64,000 bases of DNA from Flaccisagitta enflata (GCA_965153355.1 OZ231126.1:17980001-18044000); one strand, 5' to 3'; counted from the stretch's first letter, positions 1 to 12,865 are shown. Translations and numbers: made by a program. The notes: generated from the letters alone by a model not told the origin.

Positions 1-873
1 TTGGGGACACTTCAAGATGTAAGAGACTAGTAAAACAAGAATCATGATGATGGGGCTATTGTGGGGTACCTAAAAAGGCCCAAAAAGGGCCCCTAAAACG
101 AAAAAAATGTAGTTTTTTTTTCACTGTAACTACAAAAATGAATGGAATGACTTCAAATTTAAAATGGAAGTTCCTTATAAATGCAACTACCATCATGTAA
201 AAATTTGTGGCCCTCCTTAGATGGCTTCATAGGAAAATTTGGCCACAAAAACCAAAAATCGCTCCCAAAAAATCAGTTTTTTGAGTTCATTGACCTAAAA
301 ACAATATTATAAGGTCAGGGTACCCCAATATTTTTTTCTATTTTGCTAATATAAGATGTTTGGAGGTTCCAAAAAAAATTTCAGGCCATATTTCCAAAAA
401 ATGGCTGAGATATGACCATTTGAAGCGACGTGGTAAAAATGGAAAACGCCAAAAATGGTCATTTTTGGTGATTTTTTTAAACAATTGGGTACAAAAAGGG
501 GTCCTGTTCATTTTAATTCATAGTTGGGGACACTACAAGATGTAAGAGATTATAAAAACAGGAATCATAATGATGGGGCTATTGTGGGGTACCTAAAAAG
601 GCCCAAAAAGGGCCCCTAAAATGAAAAAAATGTAGTTTTTTTTTCATTGTGACTACAAAAATGAATGGAATGCCTTCAAATTGGAAATGGAAGTTTTTAA
701 TAAATGCAACTACCATCATGTAAAAATTTGTGGCCCTCCTTAAATGGCTTCATAGGAAAATTTGGCCACAAAAACCCAAAATCGCTCCAAAAAAATCAGT
801 TTTTTTAGTTCATTGACCTAAAAACAATATTTCAAGATCAGGGTTCCCCAATTTCTTTTTTCTATTTTGCTAT

Positions 874-1214
874 TACCGTATTTTTTCCATTTATCGCCCC
901 CCCTCCAATTAACGCCCCCCCCTCTTTGAGCTCTCAAAAACAGTACTTTGGAAGAAGGTGAAATAGTAAATAATCTTTGTAAGTAGAAAGATTTTGCATA
1001 TTTCAGCAGGTTTTTTTTTCAAGGATTGAATGAAAAACAAGCAAGATGCATTTTATCCTATCTTTATCTGATATCCTAAGTAGCATTTTTTGTGAATAAC
1101 ATATAATTAGAGAGTTCTCACAGATCAAAAGGGGGCGTTCATTGGAGGGTAGAATGACAATATATTTTTTCAATTTCGAAAGCGCCCGGGGCGCTAATTA
1201 GAGAAAATACGGTA
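874..1214. mobile_element. TA-flanked MITE with ACCGTATTT ends (copy 1)
   Basis: The element starts TACCGTATTTT and ends AAAATACGGTA. Subterminal sequence is GC-rich on both sides (ATTAACGCCCC and GGCGCTAATTAG). The neighbouring subunit of the palindrome carries the unoccupied site near 345-358 (gctaatataagatg), so the insertion boundaries and the TA duplication can be read directly. No coding capacity. A related copy is at 29728-30072. Confidence 0.85.
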
Positions 1215-1469
1215 TAAGATGTTTGGAGGTTCCAAAAAAAATTTCAGGCCATATTTCCAAAAAATGGCTGAGATATGACCATTTGAAGCGACGTGGTAAA
1301 ACTGAAAAATGCCAAAAATGGTTATTTTTGGTGATTTTTAAAAACAATTGGACACAAAAAGGGGTCCCGTTCATTTTAATTCATAGTTGGGGACACTACA
1401 AGATGTAAGAGATTATAAAAACAGGAATCATAATGATGGGGCTATGGTGGTTAGATTTGCATGTCTTTG

Positions 1470-1830
1470 ACTAACAAGGCCGGATACACGGCTACCCCAG
1501 TCGCGTGCGGGTGGGCAGGGGCTGTTTTTGAGGTCACTCAATCATTTGGGCAGGAGCAGTGAGGCCAAAGATCGCAAAACCCCCCAAAAAAGTAAAGTGT
1601 GACGGACCGACGGACGGACGGACCGACAGATGGACGGACCAACGGACGGACGGACCGACAAAGCGGGTTGTAGAGTCGCGTAGCATGCGACTAAAAATGG
1701 TTATTTCTTTTTAGTCGCGTGCTACGCGACTCTACACCCCGCTTTGTCCGTCGGTCCGTTGGTCCGTCCGTCGGTCCGTCGGTCCTTTCGTCCGTCGGTC
1801 GGTCGGTTGGTCCGTCCATCACACTTTACT
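1470..1830. mobile_element. Two TCCG-rich fold-back elements in inverted orientation
   Basis: The left element starts AACAAGGCCGGATACACGG and ends with the hairpin GTCGCGTAGCATGCGAC near 1675-1697. The right element starts with GTCGCGTGCTACGCGAC at 1713 and enters the same tetramer tract of TCCG and TCGG. These two ends define a family that recurs throughout the window: a GTCGCGTGC...GCGAC terminal hairpin on one side and GCCGTGTATCCGGCCTTGTT on the other, with the tetramers between. Confidence 0.75.
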
Positions 1831-3101
1831 TTTTTTGGGTTTTTAGGGTTTTAGGGTTTTTGGCTAAAAAATCACAAAAAATGACCATTTTCGGCGTTTT
1901 CCATATTTACCACGTCGCTTCAAATGGTCATATCTCAGCCATTTTTTGGAAATATGGCCTGAAATTTTTTTTGGAACCTCCAAACATCTTATATTAGCAA
2001 AATAGAAAAAAAAATTGGGGTACCCTGACCTTCAAATATTGTTTTTAGGTCAATTAACTCAAAAAACTGATTTTTTTGGAGCGATTTTTGGTTTTTGTGG
2101 CCAAATTTTCCTATGAAGCCATCTAAGGAGGGCCACAAATCTTTACATGATGGTAGTTGCATCTATAAGGAACTTCCATTTCAAATTTGAAGTCATTCCA
2201 TTCATTTTTGTAGTCACAATGAAAAAAAAAATACATTTTTTTCGTTTTAGGGGCCCTTTTTGGGCCTTTTTAGGTACCCCACAATAGCCCCATCATTATG
2301 ATTCCTGTTTTTATAATCTCTTACATCTTGTAGTGTCCCCAACTATGAATTAAAATGAACAGGACCCCTTTTTGTACCCAATTGTTTAAAAAAATCACAA
2401 AAAATGACCATTTTCGGCGTTTTCCATTTTTACCACGTCGCTTCAAATGGTCATATCTCAGCCATTTTTTGGAAATATGGCCTGAAATTTTTTTTGGAAC
2501 CTCCAAACATCTTATATTAGCAAAATAGAAAAAAATATTGGGGTACCCTGACCTTATGATATTGTTTTTAGGTCAATGAACTCAAAAAACTGATTTTTTT
2601 GGAGCGATTTTTGGTTTTTGTGGCCAAATTTTCCTATGAAGCCATCTAAGGAGGGCCACAAATTTTTACATGATGGTAGTTGCATTTATAAGGAACTTCC
2701 ATTTCAAATTTGAAGTCATTCCATTCATTTTTGTAGTCACAATGAAAAAAAAACTACATTTTTTCCGTTTTAGGGGCCCTTTTTGGGCCTTTTTAGGTAC
2801 CCAACAATAGCCCCATCATCATGATTCTTGTTTTACTAGTCTCTTACATCTTGAAGTGTCCCCAAGTATGAAATTAAACACTTGGCCTCCATTTAAGTAC
2901 TAAATTTTAGCCAAAAATACCCAAAAATAGCCATTTTTGGGTGTTTTTTTGGGGCCGTTTCTAAACGCAGCCGCGTAGGGCTCTAAAAAGGTCACAGTTG
3001 GATTCCCCAGGTTTTTTTACACAAGATTGACCTTTTTCTAGCCTCCTTACTCAATTTTTTTTTTGCGATGAGAAATAATGCAGCTAGCTCAACTTGTGCA
3101 G

Positions 3102-3257
3102 GTGGCGGATCCGGAGAAAAAGACATGGCAGGAAGCCCGAAAAACGTGCCAGATGGACGGAGGAGATCTCATCGTGGTCGATACTCCCCTCGTCAACGAT
3201 TGGCTGGCTTCCATGAACAAAACCATGGGGCGATTGTGGGTCGGCGCCACGGACGAG
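3102..3257 (+). pseudogene. C-type lectin-like domain, 5' exon of a decayed gene
   Basis: The exon encodes 52 codons and starts after the acceptor TTGTGCAG; it ends before the donor GTAAGG, both in phase 0. The product has the hallmarks of the central part of a C-type lectin-like domain: W-QEARKTC, then GGDLIVV, then N-WL, then LWVGATDE, the segment that precedes the long loop region. Such domains bind sugars or proteins and are usually secreted or extracellular. The first cysteine and a signal peptide are missing here and would lie in an upstream exon that I could not find. The exon itself is open, but its partner at 4776-4967 has two in-frame stops, so I call the pair a pseudogene. Assembly error or a sense-codon reading of the stops is less likely. 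Confidence 0.75.
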
Positions 3258-3863
3258 GTAAGGATAATCGCCGTAAGAAGAGTGAGTTGTATAAAAGCGA
3301 AAATGATAGGTAAAATGCCTAGATGAAGTCATGACGTTTGTTCTCAGAATTGTGATGTATATAAAATGTTTCTCTACATTTTATCATACCTTTATTTTTG
3401 AAGACTTGCCAATATTTTCATACAGTTCCAATGAACGCCACAAAATATAAGTTTTTCTGTCATTCCACTTCTACCTGATGTGTTACGATAGAGGATAACT
3501 TTTTTCGTGAACTAATGGTAAGAGTGGTAATACTAGTAAGTAACAATGCACTACCATTAAATTGAATAAGTAAAATTTTGTGTTATGTCGTCTGTTTATA
3601 AATTGAAACGGTAAGAATCATACTGCATATACGTAGTGACTTTTCAGCAACAACATTTCGAAATTCTTCCTTTTTACTACAATTTTTGTAAAGAGTTGTT
3701 CTCTCAGGAAAAAAAGGACTTCGCTCAAAAATGGTTCCACTTTCCTAACTTCCGGACGTGGGAATAAAGAACATTTTCCCCTCATTAAGTGCAAAGGCAT
3801 AGATATCCTTCTATCTTTCCCGTTTTCTAATTTACAATAATTTTCACGCCTTAATAGCGACTG

Positions 3864-3939
<76 letters not shown>

Positions 3940-4775
3940 TTTTACCCACTGAATGAAATGTATGTACACGAGTAGCTGACTTGTCATCCTTCTTACTGCA
4001 TATTCCAATACGTATTATATTGGCAATAACCAACATTCTAATGTATTTACATGAAAAACGATAACCTATCCTTTCATAAGAACATTAATAGAAGTAATTC
4101 ATTCCTTCATTTATTTATCTTTTTATTTACCGGGTGGACTTTAAAAAAGTAGCTCTGTATCTGAATGAAAGAAAAACTGTTTATAACTGCTTATTATGTG
4201 AATATTTGAAATGATGAATCTCTGAATTTGTACATTTGATCAAAATATACAAATTCAAATTATGTATGATAAACGAAAATATTTTTTTCTGAGCATTATT
4301 GCTTGTTTTTAACTAAAAACAATACATGATTATTATTAGTGTTTTAGGTATGCATTTAGTTTTTCACATAAAAAGTTTTGGTTTTTATGGTTTTCCAAGA
4401 CCCACTTTTATTCAACTATCTTCATTTAAAAGTAAATTCTGTTAAAATCATTGATTTTTAATCAAATTTAAGGAAAATTCTTTAAGTGGTCCGTAATTCA
4501 ATTTAGTTTTTTAAAAATAAAATGAAAAAAATTGATTCTGCTAAAAAATGTGCATAATGGAATATATGGGCGACGATCATATCTAGATAGCTAAAAAAAA
4601 TTTTTTTACTTAGGAGAAATTTTAAAAATAATATTAAAAAAATCAAAAGCTACCTTTTAACCTTTTACCCGTTATCTACTGGCTTATTTATTTGTTTATT
4701 TGTTCATTCATTTATTTATTCACTCTTGTATTTATATATTCATTTACTTAAATACATCTTTTTTGTATGTCTCAG
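3258..4775 (+). other. Intron of the lectin relic
   Basis: AT-rich sequence between the two lectin exons. It holds a (CT)n tract at about 3865-3935 and no other recognised feature. Confidence 0.6.
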
Positions 4776-4967
4776 GTAAATGAAGGAACGTGGGTATAGA
4801 CGAATGGGGCCTCTGTGGTCACGCTCTATTGGTATCCTGGTCAACCTGATAACGGCGGGGGCGGACAGCACTGCCTTGTCGTCAATTTCCGTGAACCGGG
4901 GAAATGGGACGATGAAACCTGAACGAGGTCTTCGCCTTTTGTCTGCCAAATCGATTTGAATGTGTAA
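4776..4967 (+). pseudogene. C-type lectin-like domain, 3' exon with two in-frame stops
   Basis: The exon follows the acceptor TATGTCTCAG in phase 0, matching the end of the exon at 3257. Read in that phase it gives EGTWV-stop-TNGAS, then YWYPGQPDNGGGGQHC, then KWDDET-stop-TRSSPFVCQIDL, and a final TAA at 4965-4967. These match the loop and C-terminal strand motifs of the C-type lectin fold (WPGQPDN, the C of the loop, WDD, and FVCQ). TAG at 4797-4799 stands where the family often has tryptophan; TGA at 4920-4922 stands where it has the conserved disulphide cysteine. Each is one base from the expected codon. The rest is well kept, which points to recent inactivation. Confidence 0.75.
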
Positions 4968-5113
4968 ATCAAAATTCTCGCGCTGTGATCCAGATTGCTG
5001 AAAAGTACTCGCTCAATGAAATACCAAATTTCGCATATTTTGAAATTGCTCGATATCAAAGTGATCGCTTTAGTGATAGGCGAGGTGCGCGAAAAATGGA
5101 GCCAATTTATGTA

Positions 5114-6245
5114 CAGTAGATGTCGTCTAGACTTGGAAATACGGGGGAGCTCATAACCTGAGCATCAGTATAGTGAGGGGACTGATATTTTGCTTATTTA
5201 ATGTATAGACCCTAAGGGGTTGACGATGGGGTATGGCGTCCCCCTACGGCTTACCCTAGGAAAAAAACTTTAAGTATAAAATTTTAGGATCAATCATTTT
5301 TTTTTGCAGAATTTCAGCTTCATCCATTTGGCTAAAGTGCAAAACCAGTCTGGGATTCAAACCTGGAACCTTTGACTAAATAAACACAGTGGGCCTTAAT
5401 TAGATATGGGTTCCAAAAAATCCTCAGCAGTAGTGACTTGTATAAATAGGTATAATTCATAGTGAAGAATTGATATTGACCCTTAAAAAAAAATTTCCCT
5501 TGAAAGTTTTCGCAAAAATCACTAAAATATGTCCATTTTCTTATATATTTATACATAGATCTCAATGATCCATCAATTTTGAAATTCTGATTCCAGTTTC
5601 ATATTCCTGGTAAAATTTCCAATCATTTGATAGGTCACACTATATATTTTCATGTAAAAATAAAATTTTCGTATTTTAGGCCACCGTTGCATTTTTGTAA
5701 CGGTGACATAGAAAATCAAAATTTTATTTTTACATGAAAGTATATAGTGTGACCTATCAAACAATTGGAAATTTTACCAGGAATATGAATCTTGAATCAG
5801 AATTTCAAAATTGATAGATCATTGAGATCTATCCAGAAATATATAAGAAAATGGACACATTTTAGTGATTTTTGCAAAAACTTTCAAGAGAAATTTTTTT
5901 TTAAGGGTAAATATCGATTTGTCACTATAAAATGTACCTATTTATACTAGTCACTACTGCTGAGGATTTTTTTGGACCCATATCCAATTAAGGCCCACTG
6001 TGTAAACTGATCAAGATAAATCTGAAGTCAAGTGAGTTAACCGCTAGACTAATTCCAGAAGCCGATTTAACTAAACCAATTTGATTTAGTGTATTCAAAA
6101 GAATTTTCAATTAATAGAGCTGCCATACCCCATCGTCAACCTTATAGGACATAAGCATTACACATACACAGTTTCATTTCATTTGCACAAATGGTAATTA
6201 GGATATGAGGGTCCCCGTATTTCCAAGTATAGACGACATCTACTG
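5114..6245. mobile_element. Fold-back element with CAGTAGATGTCG ends
   Basis: The whole element is a near-perfect inverted repeat centred near 5690. It starts TA-CAGTAGATGTCGTCTAGAC and ends with the reverse complement ACGACATCTACTG-TA, so the target duplication is TA as in the Tc1/mariner and pogo group. Arms are about 550 bp. No transposase is encoded; it would be mobilised in trans. A shorter relative lies at 27010-27423. Confidence 0.85.
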
Positions 6246-6278
6246 TAACCCTTTATTCTATTATTCTATTATTGTTTG

Positions 6279-6445
6279 CAGTTGCGGACTCGCCACTCCA
6301 TGAGTTCCTTTGTCCGTCCGTCGTCCGTCCGCTTGTCTGTTGGTACGTCCGTTGGTCCGTAGACATACTTTTTGTGTATGGGTGTGGGGTGTAGATGAGG
6401 GATGGACCTCCCTGCCCACCCGCCCGTAACGATATTGTAACGCCC
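6279..6445. mobile_element. TCCG-rich fold-back fragment
   Basis: Begins GTTGCGGACTCGC, followed by TCCG and TCGG tetramers and the CCTGCCCACCCGCCCG motif seen next to the other end of full copies. Truncated or degraded at the right side. Confidence 0.55.
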
Positions 6446-6689
6446 CCCCCCCCCATGTTTCCTTTTGCCGATCATCCCTATGTAAATACAGTAGGTATTT
6501 CATTCATCTTATTGCTGTACACCTACTCTTGTATTTGAGTCCAGGAATTACACATATTCCTCCGACATTTCAGGGGCAGTATTTCTCGCACATGATTTTT
6601 ACTGAATTTTCCACTTGCGTCATGCTAATTACACACATCCCCAAACTTCCCATTTGATAATCATAATTCAATTTTAATGTACATGATGT

Positions 6690-7480
6690 TATCAATAAAG
6701 GCGGCTCTCGCCGTAGGAAAAAAGTCGTAAGTGCGAGGTTTTGGAATTTCTTGATTGTTTTTTGTTTGGTTGTCTGGTTGTTGGACGGAAAGACGGACCA
6801 ACAGACTAATGGATGGACTGACGGACAAAGCCTCTCATTGCTTCCAGAGTTGAAATGAGAGAGAGACTGTGCTGCCAGGATGTACAATCATCACCTGGGT
6901 TATTTCAAAGTTCAAATAGACTTCAACTAACTCAATTCCTTATTTTTGGGAAAAATGCAAAAAATGCGAAAAAATATAAAAAGATTTAAAAAATCATAGC
7001 TCCAAAACTATCGATCGCACAGAATTCTGCTTGGCGTCATCTGAAAAAGGAGAATTAGCTCTTTCTTAGCTATTAATTTCATGCGTAGTCTCATTCTGCC
7101 CCCAAAATGTATCAACTTCCCCAAACGACTCATAAAACAAAGGGAATTCCGTTTTTCTCTGCAGGACTCAAAAAGACCGAAGGGACATCGTCTCTTCGAC
7201 TTTTTTCCAAACTATACGAAAAACAAATGTCGCGTGATATCGTGCATAAGAACTTTTGAACAAAAGTAACCAAGGAAAAATGAGAGACGAAAAAAATAAG
7301 ACCAAAATACATTTTTAAAAAAGCCATTGATATGACACTTTCAAGAAGAAACTGTGGCCTTCTAAATAATAAAAAAAAAACATCATCAGTATCACATTTG
7401 ACGGACCGATTTACCGACCGACTGACAAAGAAAGTGACCTGTAGAGCCGGATAACACGCAACAAAGAATCACTCGAATTT
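6690..7480. repeat. Second fold-back family, GGCGGCT...CGCCGTAGG end
   Basis: Contains the end motif AAAGGCGGCT...CGCCGTAGGAAAAAAGTCG (about 6697-6728), a TCCG-type tract at 6780-6835 and a body (about 6990-7200) carrying GCACAGAATTCTGCTTGG. The same body occurs inverted at 17690-17900 and again at 13855-14080. No gene recognised in it. Confidence 0.6.
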
Positions 7481-7930
7481 GCGGAGCTTTCTTATTCTAT
7501 GCGTGAGAGAATTTTTACAATTTTTCGATTTATGAAAAAAATACTTTCAAATTTGATGACAGTCGTAAATTTCTTTGACTCTTCAACCTCAATTTGCGCT
7601 CCTGCCACATGTTGCTTCTTTCAACTTTTTGTAAGAATAATTCAATTTCATATAAATATATTTTTATTACTTAAGTCTTTACAAGATATTTTTAAATGGA
7701 TTTCCTTATTTCCTTAAATCGTGGAATACTTGAAGCAAGAGTGAAAAGCAGATAGGTCATTGATAAGATCTTTGTGATCAACGATCCATCCATATGCTAA
7801 CGATGTTGTTTCGGTTTGTAATTCATTGAAAAGTAAGTGAAAAAGAAAGGCAGAAACAGAGAGACAGGAAAAATGAGGGACTTACGATCAAAGCAGACAG
7901 GGAGGTAATTTTCCTAAAAAATGAACATAG

Positions 7931-7931
7931 A

Positions 7932-8003
<72 letters not shown>

Positions 8004-8052
8004 CGAAAGGAAGAAAGAAAGAAAGCGAAAGGGAGAAAGAATGAAAGGATGA

Positions 8053-8112
<60 letters not shown>

Positions 8113-8250
8113 GAAAAGAGAACGAAAAAAAGAAAGAAAAGAAGGAATGAAAATAAACAAGAAAGAAAGAAAGAAAGAAAGAAAGAGAGAATGAAAGAGA
8201 AAAAGAGAAAAAGAATGAAAAAAAAAAAGAAAGAAAGAATGAAAGAAGGA

Positions 8251-8323
<73 letters not shown>

Positions 8324-8328
8324 GAAAA
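7931..8328. repeat. (GAAA)n microsatellite
   Basis: About 400 bp of GAAA units with a few interruptions. Long open frames across it in several frames are products of the repeat. Confidence 0.95.
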
Positions 8329-8330
8329 AA

Positions 8331-9921
8331 AAAAAGAAATTCAAAAAAAGAATGTCGAAATATTTCATGGTATTGGATAGCACCTGTGCTGATTCAAAAG
8401 TGCAGTAACTATCCGACTATCCGACTTTCCGACTTACATATCAAAATATACTGATAAACAGACTTAAAGTTGCAAAAGTATGAGATTATCAGAGTAACTT
8501 TACTGGCTCTTACAAGTAATTTTGCATGGCGGCAGGGGGCAGGAGTCTTGAAGTATCTAATGGGATTCGATGACCAATGATTGGAATTGAGATTTGAGCC
8601 TTGGAGATTTTTTGTTAAGAAGCATAAAACTAGGCCAAATGCGGAGCTTTGGAGATTTTTTGGATAAAGGGGGAGAAGATCAACTATCCCTTAGTCCATG
8701 GGTCAATGGTTCATTGGAGCCGCTTCATAGAAACTGTCTTGGTGTGTCAGGACTAAAAAATGTTTTGTTAAGATAATTGAAGAGTTGCAAATCCGAATAT
8801 CAAGAATTTAAAACCGTATCGATTTAAAACCAGAATCCCAGATAGAACAAGACAATAGTAGCTGATAAATAAACGGAGAGATTTTTTTGATGTCGCCCGT
8901 TCCAACAAAAGTTTTCTAATTCGATTTGATTTCTATTTTGACAATTTATTTCATGGTGATAGAATTTCTCAATTCTCATGCACTAGTTAGGTAAGTAGTC
9001 GATTCGTTTCTGTGGTTATGAATCTTTGAATCTTTTAGTTCTTTTACAATGTCCGACCTTTAAAAGTACACTGAAACAACGGTGGCATAGTACTGTTTCT
9101 GTAGACCAAGTTTTTGTCTTTTCAATTTTTACATTTTAAAGAAAATATGACGTCAAATCTGCCAGGGAAAAAATGAAGTGCTTCACCCAACTTTTGCATC
9201 AATAATGGACTGATTATGCTTCCACAAATGTTTTCATTACTCAAGTTGTCACTGGATAAACCTGACATGTATGACTGTTTCATATTTTACGCTTTAAGTT
9301 GCCTTTTGATGAGCAATTCTTATGGAAAATAGCAAGAAAAAGAAGATTTTTTATGAAATCTTGTTGACATTTTTTTCTTTTTTCTGAGGTCGAAATTATA
9401 AGCAGGCCACACCCAGAACTAAAAACGATTTGGGAAAAAAACTATGTTCTTTCATTTTTCATTTTTTCATTTTCTATGCAAACTTATAATTTCGACCAAC
9501 CCCTTGTCAGTGACAAAAAAAAAAATTTGTAGAAATTTTCAGTAAATCTTCTTCAGTTATATAAGCTAAATCTGAGTCTCTTGCTAAATGGATGCAAATT
9601 TTGCTTTCAAATATCATGCATGTCTTATTTGAATCACTTTTATTCACTTGTTTTTCTATTTTCATTCATGTATATTTTCTATTTTGACCCATTTTGATAC
9701 CCTAAATGTTGGCTTCGTGGGCACGCCGTCATATAAATACGGTGCACTTCGTTGACTAATACAAGGACCCGCCCCATCAGATATCGGGATACTGCATAGA
9801 TTTCTGCATCTGGATCATGGAAGCAAAAACAATATTAACGGCGTAACAACTGACGCGCCTTCGATTTCATTACTAACGTAGCCGTCACTGATAACAAGAT
9901 ACCGCTGACGTGCAATCGACG
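8331..9921. other. Stretch without recognised feature
   Basis: AT-rich sequence with no convincing splice-bounded coding segment, terminal repeats or microsatellite. The base composition becomes more GC-rich from about 9720 on, toward the exon at 9922. Confidence 0.4.
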
Positions 9922-10006
9922 ATGTCTCTCGAAGCTGACAGGCCATCCTCGTGTTCTTCCTACGCATCTGTCACGATTAACGTCCCCGGCTTTCAAGCGG
10001 CATTTG
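9922..10006 (+). CDS. Unidentified four-exon gene, exon 1 (start codon)
   Basis: ATG at 9922 has A at -3 and the frame is closed upstream by TAA at 9892. Twenty-eight codons encode a serine-rich, polar start (MSLEADRPSSCSSYASV, then TINVPGFQAAF). The exon ends before the donor GTAAAC in phase 1, which matches the next exon at 10240. No signal peptide or membrane segment is visible. I do not recognise the family. The local GC content and codon use are unlike the flanking AT-rich DNA, which supports coding. The gene may be independent, or these may be 5' exons of the chitin synthase gene further down on the same strand, whose family often has long variable cytosolic tails. Confidence 0.4.
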
Positions 10007-10239
10007 GTAAACGATTTTATGATTTGATTTAATATCTTTTTTGCTGAATGACGTCTACGTGCTTCGTTTATCGAGTTGCCACTATTTTTTATAGCACCAG
10101 AACTAACAATACAACTTTCCGTTACTGAAGACTTAACTTATATCTGGAAGCCCCCGACGCAAACAACTTTGTTGCGCCTGAATATGACAGCTAAATGAGG
10201 CAGTAAGCCCATTCACCTATCACAGGCTTTTATTTTCAG

Positions 10240-10272
10240 CAGATCAGCTCTTGGGCTCTCACTCGGAAACAG
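10240..10272 (+). CDS. Unidentified four-exon gene, exon 2 (micro-exon)
   Basis: A 33-bp exon between the acceptor TTATTTTCAG and the donor GTTAGT, phase 1 on both sides. It adds A-DQLLGSHSET to the product. Exons this short are easily called by chance; the support is the good polypyrimidine acceptor and the phase agreement with both neighbours (10006 and 16427). Confidence 0.35.
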
Positions 10273-10547
10273 GTTAGTCCAACGACCATGAGGTATGCGT
10301 AATTTTGGGGGCTTTATGTGATGACACTTTGACATACATAAACAGGTACCAATCATTTGCCCATATGTGTTTTTGGAAAGTATTAGTGTTTTGGTTAGAC
10401 TTAGAGTAGAAGTTTGCTAAGTTAGTTTTGCTGATTAGAAAACTAGGAGTGATGCACGTGATGAGAAGTTAGTGAGGGCTCACAAGGCCCTCTTGCACTT
10501 ATTATTTCAGTTTGGGTGCAGTGAGGGATATCGTTCCACTTAGTGAT

Positions 10548-10792
10548 GTGGAAGCGGAAGCGGAAGCGGAAGCGGGTGGAAGCGGTACTTTCTCACTGGA
10601 AGCGAAAGCGGAAGCGGAAGCGGTTTTCAGAATTCTAATGGAAGCGGAAGCGGAAGCGGAACCGTTTTTTAAAATTTTGGTGGAAGCGGAAGCGGAAGCG
10701 GAAGTGGAAATTAAAAATTCAATGGAAGCGGAAGCGGAAGCGGAAGCAGGAACAGTGGAAGTGGAAGCGGAAGTGCTGAAAGCTTCCGCTTC
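10548..10792. repeat. GGAAGC hexamer VNTR, copy 1
   Basis: Blocks of GGAAGC repeats separated every 40-60 bp by AT-rich spacers such as AAAATTTT. The left edge reads TGATGTGGAAGCGG and the right edge AGCTTCCGCTTCCA, an inverted end. Copy 2 at 12866-13085 has the same layout. The long open frames in it on both strands are repeat products. Confidence 0.8.
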
Positions 10793-11390
10793 CATTTATA
10801 CACATTATCAGGCTTGAGCAATTGTATAAGGTAATAGGATTAAGATATTCATGCTTATTTGGTTTTCTCAATATATGTAACCAATTTGGTAATTTTCACT
10901 ATGCAATATAATGCAATATTAAAAGAAACAGTAAGGAAAAAAATCAAAGGAGAGTCAAAAATAAAAAAAAATCAATTAGAAGAATAAACATTCAAGATTT
11001 TGAGAACAGCATAAGTAAAAGTGATGAATAAAAAAAAAGAAGAAAAAATAAAGATAGTGATTAATTGAAAGTGAAAAAGGGTAAAAAATAAAGAAGAGGA
11101 AGAGGAATGGGAAATTGTGTGAGTTTGAATGACTGAAAGAAAAAGGAGGAGGAAGAGGAGGAGGAGAAAAAATTTGAGGAGAAAGAGAAGGAAGAGGAGC
11201 AAAAAAAGATAAGAGTTTTGGTGAGTAAAGAATAAGGGAGAGGAAGAGGAAGAGTTTGAGTAGGTGAAAGATGATGAAAAGGAGGGGGAAGAAAAAGAAT
11301 GCACATCTGTTAAAGAAAGAGTGAATAGCTAGTTTCATGGGTAAAGAAGAGGATAAAAAGAAAATATAGATAAGAAAAAGAGAGACAAAA

Positions 11391-12057
<667 letters not shown>

Positions 12058-12364
12058 CATACACACACACAAACAAAAAAATAAGAAATAAACAAACATA
12101 GCTTAGACATCAAGCAGTAGCTATAAGAAAAATAAAGCTTTTTATCAAATCAAAAAGATAAAAATATTTGTATTCAGCATCTTTTCAATCCAATTTGAAA
12201 AATCATCATAATGTAAAAATCATCATTAATACTTAGTTCATCAAAATTATATTTGTTACTTTGCTTGCCTAACAGTCATGCTCATCTCTCGATTTGCAAA
12301 CTGGCCATTTTAATGATGATGAATCTAAATTTGACTATTTGGATAACAAGTTATTTCTAAGTTT

Positions 12365-12585
12365 TTAGTCGCGTGCTACGCGACTCTACACCCCGCTATG
12401 TCGGTCCGTCGGTCGGTCGGTTGGTCGGTCGGTCGGTCCCCTTTTTACTTTTTTGGCATTTTTGAGCTTTTTGAGCTTTTTGAGCATACGGCTCCTGCCC
12501 AGATGCCCCGGTGACCTTCTCCAGCACTTCTCCTGCCCACCCGCACGCGACTGGGGTAGCCGTGTATCCGGCCTTGTTTTATAGT
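12365..12585. mobile_element. TCCG-rich fold-back element, complete copy
   Basis: Starts TTTAGTCGCGTGCTACGCGA, followed by CTCTACACCCCGC and TCGG tetramers, and ends GGTAGCCGTGTATCCGGCCT-TGTTT. About 215 bp. It is the clearest single copy of the family. Confidence 0.8.
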
Positions 12586-12865
12586 GATATTGTATTGTAC
12601 CAAAAATATAATTGATTCATTCATTTATAGTTAAAAATAAAACACATGGCAATGTTTTTTATTTTTACCACATACATTTTTTTTATTTCCATATCCTTGT
12701 TATATCTATAGACAAGGGTTTTCGTGTAAGTATTATAATTTTACTTTTTCATTTCAAAAATATTTACTTTTATTAGTCAGGATTCTTGTGAATCAAGTAC
12801 TATCGAAATTGAAATTCTTTCATGTTTAAAGATTAGAAAAAATAATATAGGCTTTATAAAGGGGA

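Larger units (their letters stand above)
1..2868. repeat. Nested fold-back palindrome with 523-bp subunits
   Basis: The first base of the window begins a sequence whose reverse complement ends at 2868. Each arm holds two copies of a subunit of about 523 bp: copies start near 1 and 524, and the next start, at 1387, is displaced by an inserted element at 874-1214. The right arm runs 2868 back to about 1860. The spacer at about 1470-1830 consists of two TCCG-rich fold-back elements, themselves in inverted orientation. Short open frames in the arms are copies of one another and are not genes. The palindrome may extend left of the window. Confidence 0.85.

Noticed and set aside
360-2506. Repeated 61-residue genes on both strands
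   Set aside because: They are copies within the arms of the palindrome and have no start context, splice signal or recognisable domain.
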